DNA of 45,026 nucleotides from Micromonospora sp. HK10 (lineage in GTDB: Bacteria; Actinomycetota; Actinomycetes; Mycobacteriales; Micromonosporaceae). The notes under the pieces are model-generated. The model made no database searches. It had not been told where the DNA came from and worked only from the letters and a program-made list of their open reading frames with translations. Position 1 is the first letter of the stretch. Every line of letters begins with the position of its first letter. The stretch covers positions 1-45,026 of the forward strand of contig NZ_KQ058838.1 in assembly GCF_000982955.1 (NCBI RefSeq). The letters run 5' to 3'. The position numbers and the translations under genes are program-made. Shown here piece by piece: positions 39,614 through 45,026 of this stretch.

Positions 39614-40395
39614 GGCGTCACCTTCAGCTTGTTGATCAAGTCGATGGAGGCGCGCTCGCTGAGCGCCTCGCCGAGCAGATGCTCCCACTTCCGCTGCACC
39701 AAGCCAATCCACTCCGGGTAGTCCGCGATCTGGCCGCGCGCCGCATTGTCGAGGCAGAGCAGACGATCTTTTCCGGGCAGTTCCGCGAGCACGAAACCGC
39801 CGCCCATGGAGACGTGAGCACCGACGTCGAGCGGCAGGACGTGTAGGCGCACCTGCGGTAGCTCGACCGCTTCGAGCAGCCGGCCAAGCTGCCGGTCTAT
39901 GGTGGCAGGCCCGCCGACAGGCCTGCGCAGAGCGCTCTCGTCGATGACGAACACGCACTCGGGCGGCTCTTCCCGGTGGAGCAGGCGCTGTCGGCCCATG
40001 CGGAGGCTGACAAGCTCCTCCACTCGATCGCTGCGGTACAACCCGCCCGCCGAGACGACCGCTCGGCAGTACTCCTCGGTCTGTAGCAGCCCAGGGATCA
40101 GACACGGCTCGAAGTAGCACAGCCGGATAGCTCGCGCCTCGTGCCCCGGCCACGACTCGAACCAGGCTGGCCCGCTCTCCGCCTCGTCCTCTTTCAGCAA
40201 TCCGGCGAGGAGGCCGCCGGTGCCGAGGGCCTGGTCGGCGGCGACGGCGAACTCCAGGGTGGGCCGGCGGCGGCCGGTCTCGATGGCGGCGACCGTGGAC
40301 GGACTCCACTTGATCAGCCCGGCCAGCCCTTCCTGGGAGACCTCCGCGCCGGCCCGGGCGGCCTTCAGCGCCCGGATCCACATCTCGATGTTCAT
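39610..40395 (-). CDS. Scr1-family (DUF5753) XRE transcriptional regulator
   Basis: 261 residues. ATG 40395 follows GGAGAGG at 5 nt. An N-terminal XRE helix-turn-helix (about 5-60: VSQEGLAGLIKWSPSTVAAIETGRRRP in two segments) is joined to the DUF5753 effector domain (about 75-258), with ESWPGHEARAIRLCYFEP, IPGLLQTEEY and FVIDESALRRPVGG. Forms a pair with the overlapping DUF397 gene and probably represses or activates its own divergent region. Confidence 0.93.
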   Translation of the reverse strand: MNIEMWIRALKAARAGAEVSQEGLAGLIKWSPSTVAAIETGRRRPTLEFAVAADQALGTGGLLAGLLKEDEAESGPAWFESWPGHEARAIRLCYFEPCLIPGLLQTEEYCRAVVSAGGLYRSDRVEELVSLRMGRQRLLHREEPPECVFVIDESALRRPVGGPATIDRQLGRLLEAVELPQVRLHVLPLDVGAHVSMGGGFVLAELPGKDRLLCLDNAARGQIADYPEWIGLVQRKWEHLLGEALSERASIDLINKLKVTP

Positions 40396-40583
40396 CCTTA
40401 CCTCTCCGGTAAGTACGCGACCGCGCTGCGTAGTAAGCCCTGGCATCCTCCCCCGCCGACAGGCCCGAGTCCAGGGTGGAGGCACGCGGCCCGGCCGGTG
40501 GAGGCGACGACCCGCCGACCGGTCCTGCGCCAGGTCGCCCCGGCCCTTCCCCCGGCCGGGGCGGCCCCTCCCGGGAGGTACCG

Positions 40584-41525
40584 ATGACGACAAGAAACGG
40601 AGATCTTGGCAAGAAACGGCCCCCAGAGGGGCCTTATCTCTCCAAGATCTCGAAACAGCCCGAGCCGGCGAAGCCGGCGGAAACGGCAGGGACGGCGAGG
40701 ACGGCGGAAACGGCGAGGACGGCGGAAACGGCGAGGACGACGGAACCAGCGGGGGCGGCGGGGACGGTGGGGGCGCACCTGGCGATGCGGCCGGCGTGGC
40801 GCTGCCGGGGGTGCGGAGCGCCCTGGCCGTGCCAGCCGGCCCGGCTCGCGCTGCTGGCCGAGTACCGCCACGACCGGGTGGAGCTGCTGGTCTACCTGGG
40901 TGGCCTGCTCGCGGAGGCGCACATCCACCTGCCCGGCGCCACGGACCTGCACGCCCGCTTCCTGGGTTGGGCGCGGGCCGGGGACGGCACAATGTTTCAC
41001 GTGAATCATGAGCCGGGCGCCGAGATCCACCACACCGACCCGTTCGCCGTGCCCGCCGGGCAACGTTCACCGGTACGCCGGTTGCGCGGCCGGCTGGCGG
41101 CCCCCGTGACGCTCTGGACCGCGCCGGGGCCGGCGGGGCTGACCGTCTCGTCCACGCTGGTCGCCGAGGGCGAGCCGGACCGGCTGCTCGGGTTGGTCGA
41201 CCCGGAGTCCGACCTGTGGGCGGCGGTCGAGGAGGCGGGACGGTTCGCCGTCGCCCAGCTCGGGCCGGCGCACCGGCAGCTCGCCGACCGCTTCGCCGGC
41301 CTTTTTCCCTCGCCGGGTGGCCTCTTCGCGATCGGCTCGTGGACCGACACTCCGTACGGGCCGGTGCCGTCGGACGCCGGTGGGTGGGCGGGCTGCCGGC
41401 TGGACGCGGCCCGCGAGTACGGCTGGGGCCTGCTGGTGGAGGCCACCGTCGAGGCGGTCGAGCTGGCCGAGGAGACCGCGCCGCTGCTGCACTACCGGGG
41501 TAGGTACCGGGAACTCACGAATTGA
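40584..41525 (+). CDS. Fusion of a WCxxCG cysteine-motif domain and a flavin-reductase-like domain
   Basis: 313 residues from ATG 40584, which has the best SD (GGGAGGT at 40573-40579). Starts at GTG 40767 or ATG 40785 are plausible, because codons 1-66 cross a hairpin and an 18-bp repeat (TARTAE) and may not be real protein. Residues about 70-135 hold a small domain (WRCRGCGAPWPCQPARLALLAEY, cut here at CQ for the Cys pattern CxxCx4C) usually found as a separate gene beside XRE/DUF397 pairs. Residues about 150-313 are a flavin-reductase-like FMN-binding split barrel (VTLWTA, LTVSSTLV, GRFAVAQLG, ADRFAGLFP). It is divergent from the Scr1/DUF397 genes. A parS-like site lies between the two domains. 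Confidence 0.75.
   Translation: MTTRNGDLGKKRPPEGPYLSKISKQPEPAKPAETAGTARTAETARTAETARTTEPAGAAGTVGAHLAMRPAWRCRGCGAPWPCQPARLALLAEYRHDRVELLVYLGGLLAEAHIHLPGATDLHARFLGWARAGDGTMFHVNHEPGAEIHHTDPFAVPAGQRSPVRRLRGRLAAPVTLWTAPGPAGLTVSSTLVAEGEPDRLLGLVDPESDLWAAVEEAGRFAVAQLGPAHRQLADRFAGLFPSPGGLFAIGSWTDTPYGPVPSDAGGWAGCRLDAAREYGWGLLVEATVEAVELAEETAPLLHYRGRYRELTN
40600..40651. repeat. Nested inverted repeat (possible REP-type element)
   Basis: Outer arms GAGATCTTGG (40600-40609) and CCAAGATCTC (40642-40651) enclose GGCCCC (40618-40623) and GGGGCC (40628-40633). CAAGAAACGG occurs twice (40591-40600 and 40610-40619). It resembles, from memory, dispersed palindromes seen in Micromonosporaceae. Confidence 0.7.
40993..41008. 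promoter_or_regulatory. parS-like centromere site
   Basis: TGTTTCACGTGAATCA matches the consensus TGTTTCACGTGAAACA at 15 of 16 positions, including the whole central palindrome. It lies at the junction of the two domains of the flavin-reductase fusion. In actinomycetes parS sites bind ParB and cluster around oriC. Confidence 0.7.
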
Positions 41526-41634
41526 CCTGCCGTTGAACGGAGTGACCTGGGTCACTCGGCGCAGCCGGAGTGCCGTTCGGCGCAGCCGCTGACCGGGGCC
41601 GATCCGAGCCTTCCCCGGAGGGGAGCGCGCTCTC

Positions 41635-41640
41635 TACCGT
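41635..41640 (+). promoter_or_regulatory. Possible -10 of the DUF485/ActP operon
   Basis: TACCGT (41635-41640), about 40 nt before the ATG at 41682. Here a normal leader with AAGGTGG (about 41665) is present, in contrast to the leaderless genes. Confidence 0.35.
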
Positions 41641-41681
41641 GCGCGAAAATCCCCGACGCCTGTGAAGGTGGTGATCCACAG

Positions 41682-42050
41682 ATGTCCACGGACACGCCTG
41701 CCTCCGCGCCGGCCGAGTCCCCGGCCGAGCGGTACCTCGCCGTACAACGCTCGGACGAGTTCGCCGGGTTGCGGCGCGCGCTGCGCGGCTTCATCTTCCC
41801 GATGACCGTCGCGTTCTTCCTGTGGTACGCGCTCTACGTCATTCTCTCCGCGTACGCGCGGGGCTTCATGGGCGCGAAGCTCTTCGGCAACATCAACGTC
41901 GCGCTCGTCTTCGGCCTGCTCCAGTTCGTGTCCACGTTCGTCATCGCGTGGCTCTACTCGCGGTTCGCCGACCGGAAGATCGACCCGGTCGCCGACCGGA
42001 TCCGCGCCGAGATGGGGGAGGTGACCCATGAACACGGTCCTCGCGGCTGA
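41682..42050 (+). CDS. DUF485 membrane protein, symporter accessory subunit
   Basis: 122 residues. DUF485 core: RYLAVQRSDEFAGLRRALR, FPMTVAFFLWYALYVILSAY and a second helix (VALVFGLLQFVSTFVIAWLY), ending in a polar tail. Two membrane helices. It is translated together with the ActP-like symporter (23-nt overlap) and is its usual partner, as YjcH is of ActP. Confidence 0.92.
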   Translation: MSTDTPASAPAESPAERYLAVQRSDEFAGLRRALRGFIFPMTVAFFLWYALYVILSAYARGFMGAKLFGNINVALVFGLLQFVSTFVIAWLYSRFADRKIDPVADRIRAEMGEVTHEHGPRG

Positions 42051-43701
42051 GGCGGGCAGCACCACCGCCCGGAACCTCACCATCACGCTGTTCCTGATCT
42101 TCGTGGCGATCACGCTGGCGATCACCGTCTGGGCCAGCCGGCAGACCAAGACCGCCACCGACTTCTACGCCGGCGGCCGGTCCTTCTCCGGCTTCCAGAA
42201 CGGCATGGCCATCGGCGGTGACTACATGTCCGCCGCGTCCTTCCTGGGCATCGCCGGCATCATCGCCCTGTACGGCTACGACGGCTTCCTCTACTCGATC
42301 GGCTTCCTGGTCGCCTGGCTGGTGGCGCTGCTGCTCGTCGCCGAGCTGCTGCGCAACTCCGGCCGGTACACGATGGCCGACGTGCTGGCCTTCCGGATGC
42401 GCCAGCGGCCGGTCCGTACCGCGGCGGCGGTCTCCACCATCACCGTCTCGATCTTCTACCTGCTGGCCCAGATGGTCGGCGCGGGCGCGCTGGTCGCCCT
42501 GCTGCTCGGCATCAAGCCGGGCACCACGTTCCTCGGCATGGACGCGGACACCGCCAAGGTGGCCACGATCATCCTGGTCGGCGCCCTGATGATCATTTAC
42601 GTCACGGTCGGCGGCATGAAGGGCACCACGTACGTCCAGATCGTCAAGGCGTTCCTGCTGATGACCGGCGCGATCGTGATGACCCTGCTGGTGCTGGCGC
42701 ACTACAAGTTCAACCTCTCCTCGCTGCTGGGTGACGCCGCCAAGCAGTCGGGCAAGGGCGCGGCGTTCCTGGAACCGGGGTTGCGCTACGGCGTGGAGAC
42801 ACCCGGGGACGCGCTGAAGACCTTCTACAGCAAGATGGACCTGCTCTCGCTCGGCATCGCGCTGGTGCTCGGCACCGCCGGCCTGCCGCACATCCTGATC
42901 CGCTTCTACACCGTGCCGACCGCCAAGGCGGCCCGGAAGAGCGTGCTCTGGGCGATCGGCATCATCGGCACCTTCTACCTGCTCACCCTGGCCCTCGGCT
43001 TCGGCGCGGCAGCGCTGGTCGGCGGCAAGGCGATCACCGCGCAGGACAAGGCCGGCAACACCGCGGCGCCGCAGCTCGCCGAGGCGCTGGGCAAGGACTT
43101 CTTCGGCGGTGACCTCGGCGGGGCGACCCTGCTGGCGATCATCGCGGCGGTCGCCTTCGCCACCATCCTGGCGGTGGTCGCCGGGTTGACCCTGGCGTCG
43201 TCGTCCAGCCTGGCCCACGACTTCTACGCCAACGTGGTGAAGGACGGCAGCGCCTCCGAACGGCAGGAGGTCAACGTGGCCCGGATCTCCGCCCTGGTGA
43301 TCGGCGCCATCGCGATCGTGCTGTCGATCTTCGCGCAGAGCCTGAACGTGGCGTTCCTGGTGGCGCTCGCCTTCGCGGTGGCCGCCTCCGGCAACCTGCC
43401 GGCGATCCTCTACAGCCTGTTCTGGAAGCGGTTCAACACCTCCGGCGCGGTCTGGGCGATCTACGGCGGCCTGATCTCCGCCGTGGTGCTGGTCTTCTTC
43501 TCCCCGGTGGTCTCCGGGGCGCCGACGGCCATGTTCCCCGACCACGACTGGCACTGGTTCCCGCTGTCCAACCCGGGCATCATCTCCATCCCGATCGGCT
43601 TCCTCTGCGGCTGGATCGGCACCCTGCTCTCCAAGGAGCACGACGAGGAGAAGTACGCGGAACTGGAGGTGCGTTCGCTGACCGGCGCGGGCGCGCACTG
43701 A
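42028..43701 (+). CDS. ActP/MctC-like cation:acetate (monocarboxylate) symporter
   Basis: 557 residues, about 13 membrane helices; ATG 42028 with GGGGGAGG at 6 nt. SSS signatures: DFYAGGRSFSGFQNGMAIGG, DYMSAASFLGIAGII, MVGAGALVALLLG, GGMKGTTYVQIVKAFLL and LGTAGLPHILIRFYTVP. Closely follows the ActP/MctC pattern, so acetate, pyruvate or propionate are likely substrates. It resembles the symporter at 34366 but lacks that protein's Asp/Thr-rich insert sequence and has its own, with a KAITAQDK segment. Confidence 0.93.
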   Translation: MNTVLAAEAGSTTARNLTITLFLIFVAITLAITVWASRQTKTATDFYAGGRSFSGFQNGMAIGGDYMSAASFLGIAGIIALYGYDGFLYSIGFLVAWLVALLLVAELLRNSGRYTMADVLAFRMRQRPVRTAAAVSTITVSIFYLLAQMVGAGALVALLLGIKPGTTFLGMDADTAKVATIILVGALMIIYVTVGGMKGTTYVQIVKAFLLMTGAIVMTLLVLAHYKFNLSSLLGDAAKQSGKGAAFLEPGLRYGVETPGDALKTFYSKMDLLSLGIALVLGTAGLPHILIRFYTVPTAKAARKSVLWAIGIIGTFYLLTLALGFGAAALVGGKAITAQDKAGNTAAPQLAEALGKDFFGGDLGGATLLAIIAAVAFATILAVVAGLTLASSSSLAHDFYANVVKDGSASERQEVNVARISALVIGAIAIVLSIFAQSLNVAFLVALAFAVAASGNLPAILYSLFWKRFNTSGAVWAIYGGLISAVVLVFFSPVVSGAPTAMFPDHDWHWFPLSNPGIISIPIGFLCGWIGTLLSKEHDEEKYAELEVRSLTGAGAH

Positions 43702-43718
43702 GCACCACCCGGTCAACC

Positions 43719-43758
43719 GGGGCCCCCTGCCTGGCGCGAGGCGTCAGGAGGGGGCCCC
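43719..43758 (+). terminator. Terminator after the ActP-like gene
   Basis: GGGGCCCCCT (43719-43728) pairs with AGGGGGCCCC (43749-43758), 10 bp perfect with extra pairing in the loop. It ends 12 bp before the -10 of the next gene. Confidence 0.8.
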
Positions 43759-43769
43759 TTCCCGCGCTA

Positions 43770-43775
43770 TAGGCT
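43770..43775 (+). promoter_or_regulatory. Leaderless -10 (TAGGCT) of the SDR gene
   Basis: TAGGCT, part of TATAGGCT, then 7 nt, then ATG at 43783. There is no SD. Confidence 0.5.
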
Positions 43776-43782
43776 GACCGGC

Positions 43783-44760
43783 ATGAAGGTCGCTCCCCGG
43801 TTCGGAACCGGACACCGCATCCTGGTCACCGGTGGCGCCGGCTTCGTCCCGTCGCACCTGGTCGACCGGCTCATCGAACGCGGCTGCACGGTGGTGGCGC
43901 TGGACAACTTCATCACCGGGTCCAAGGAGAACGTCGCCCACCTGCTGGGCCACCCGGCCTTCACGCTGATCGAGGCGGACATCTCCGACGGGCTGCCGGC
44001 CCACCCGGCCATGGCCGAGCGGTTCGACGCGATCCTGCACATGGCCTCGCCGGCCAGCCCGACCGACTTCGAGAAGCTGCCGGTGGAGATCCTCCGGGTC
44101 GGCTCGGTCGGCACCCTGGCCCTGCTCGAGCGGGCCACCGACGACGGCGCCCGGTTCCTGATGGCCTCCACCTCCGAGGCGTACGGGGACCCGGAGCAGC
44201 ATCCGCAGCGGGAGACGTACTGGGGCAACGTCAACCCGGTCGGCATCCGGAGCGTCTACGACGAGGCCAAGCGCTTCTCCGAGGCGGCCACCATGGGCTA
44301 CCACCGCAGCCGGGGCACCGACACCGCGATCGTACGGATCTTCAACACGTACGGCCCGCGAATGCGCCCCGACGACGGCCGCGCCATCCCGACCTTCATC
44401 GCCCAGGCGCTGCGCGGCGAGCCGATCACCGTGCACGGCACCGGCGAGCAGACCCGCTCGATCTGTTACGTCGACGACCTGGTGCGGGGCATCCTGCTGC
44501 TGCTCGACTCGACCGAGACCGGGCCGATCAACTGCGGCACGGAGCACGAGCTGAGCATGCGGCGACTCGCCGAGTTGATCGTGTCGCTCGCCGACAGCCG
44601 GTCCGAGGTGACCTACATCACCCGCAGCGCGGACGACCCGGAGAAGCGGCGACCGGATCTCACCCTCGCCCGTGAACTGCTCGGATACGAGCCGACCGTG
44701 GCGCCCGAAGAGGGCCTGCGCCGCACCATCGACTACTTCCGCGGCCGGCTAGGGTACTGA
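43783..44760 (+). CDS. UDP-glucuronate decarboxylase-like NAD-dependent epimerase/dehydratase
   Basis: 325 residues, extended SDR. Rossmann motif GGAGFVP (17-23), in which the third Gly of GxxGxxG is Pro. Then LDNFITGSKENVAHL, HMASPASPTDF, STSEAYGDP, and the catalytic YDEAK (Tyr159, Lys163), RIFNTYGPRM and RSICYVDDLVRGI. These are strong UDP-xylose-synthase (UXS) features; it would convert UDP-glucuronate to UDP-xylose, although dTDP-glucose dehydratase-like activity is possible. Cytosolic; feeds envelope glycan synthesis. TAGGCT lies 7 nt before the ATG. Confidence 0.88.
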   Translation: MKVAPRFGTGHRILVTGGAGFVPSHLVDRLIERGCTVVALDNFITGSKENVAHLLGHPAFTLIEADISDGLPAHPAMAERFDAILHMASPASPTDFEKLPVEILRVGSVGTLALLERATDDGARFLMASTSEAYGDPEQHPQRETYWGNVNPVGIRSVYDEAKRFSEAATMGYHRSRGTDTAIVRIFNTYGPRMRPDDGRAIPTFIAQALRGEPITVHGTGEQTRSICYVDDLVRGILLLLDSTETGPINCGTEHELSMRRLAELIVSLADSRSEVTYITRSADDPEKRRPDLTLARELLGYEPTVAPEEGLRRTIDYFRGRLGY

Positions 44761-44821
44761 CTCCCCCTGGGAGGAGGCTGACACCCGCCGTCACCTGAGG
44801 GCGTCGGTGGCCGGGCCGACC

Positions 44822-44827
44822 TACCCT
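44822..44827 (+). promoter_or_regulatory. Leaderless -10 (TACCCT) of the last gene
   Basis: TACCCT, 7 nt, ATG at 44835. There is no SD. Confidence 0.45.
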
Positions 44828-44834
44828 CGGTTAC

Positions 44835-45026
44835 ATGTCCGCCACCACGTCTGCCGGCGCGCCGTTTCCCCACCTGAGTCGGAACTCGGGCCGCGCCCAG
44901 GTCCCCGGCCCCGGCCGGGACGCCGCCGGGCGCGCCCGTGCCACCGGGGCCCGCTGGTACCCGTCGTACGACGAACAGCCCGGCCCGGACGGGCCGGGCG
45001 GCCCCGGCGGTCCGGCCGGGCCGCGC
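44835..45026 (+). CDS. Start of an unidentified gene (3' end outside the window)
   Basis: 64 codons from ATG 44835 to the window edge with no stop. The visible N-terminus is polar and Gly/Pro/Arg-rich (ARWYPSYDEQPGPDG) with no signal peptide yet. Such disordered N-termini precede the membrane helix in LCP-family or polysaccharide-export proteins of actinomycetes, which would suit the neighbouring UXS-like gene, but nothing here proves it. Confidence 0.55.
   Translation, partial: MSATTSAGAPFPHLSRNSGRAQVPGPGRDAAGRARATGARWYPSYDEQPGPDGPGGPGGPAGPR

Noticed and set aside
39428..40395. Mobile-element origin of the XRE/DUF397 pair.
   Set aside because: No integrase, transposase, direct flanking repeats or composition change; such pairs are numerous in actinomycete core genomes.

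Overview
The window is high-GC DNA (roughly 72-74 percent G+C by eye) from an actinomycete, most likely a Micromonosporaceae member (Micromonospora- or Salinispora-like). The reasons are very strong third-position G/C, many GTG starts, secreted xylanases with CBM2 domains, an Scr1-type XRE/DUF397 pair, LytTR regulation of SSS symporters, and repeat types that I associate with that family. It looks chromosomal: one tRNA, housekeeping enzymes, and no transposase, integrase, phage gene or CRISPR array.

Layout. 1-2.5 kb: end of a GH11 xylanase, then a leucine-rich-repeat protein fused to an Imm1-type domain. 2.5-6.4 kb: tRNA-Ser, a small P-loop kinase, a quinone oxidoreductase, SoxR, and a divergent two-subunit transketolase whose promoter carries a SoxR-like box. 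6.4-10.7 kb: a GT2 glycosyltransferase, a lipoprotein, and an OmpR-type two-component pair with a near-identical 19-bp motif before both units. 10.8-20.5 kb: a secreted DUF1906/FG-GAP protein, thiolase, PH-like protein, rhomboid protease, cyclophilin, CorA, a PLP aminotransferase and a CBS protein, separated by tandem repeats and strong hairpins. 20.6-24.1 kb: a decayed Nudix gene, a helical protein, and a tight operon of LicC-like nucleotidyltransferase, glycerol-1-phosphate-dehydrogenase-like enzyme and CDP-alcohol phosphatidyltransferase. 24.3-30.4 kb: Tat-exported GH30 xylanase, GT4 glycosyltransferase, Fpg/Nei glycosylase and a polyprenyl-phosphate sugar transferase. 30.4-36 kb: LytS/LytTR pair, Uma2 protein, a DnaA-box cluster, and a small membrane protein with an SSS symporter. 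36-41.5 kb: an ABC exporter, SRPBCC protein, Scr1/DUF397 pair, and a cysteine-motif/flavin-reductase fusion carrying a parS-like site. 41.7-45 kb: DUF485 plus ActP-like symporter, a UDP-glucuronate-decarboxylase-like SDR, and the start of an unidentified gene.

Functional themes: xylan breakdown (GH11 and GH30 at opposite ends of 25 kb), envelope polysaccharide or lipid assembly (GT2, GT4, sugar transferase, UXS-like enzyme, the CDP-alcohol operon), carboxylate uptake (two symporter modules near LytS/LytTR), redox response (SoxR) and possible origin-region biology (DnaA boxes plus a parS-like site 7 kb apart). The best candidate for an undescribed pathway is the three-gene 21604-24087 operon. 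The best candidates for new regulation are the SoxR-box transketolase promoter, the internal start in the LRR-Imm1 gene and the DnaA-box cluster. At least eight genes have a TANNNT hexamer 6-7 nt before the start codon, which suggests widespread leaderless transcription.

Starts were chosen by hand from Shine-Dalgarno spacing, domain starts and promoter geometry. No database search was possible; family names rest on recognised motifs.
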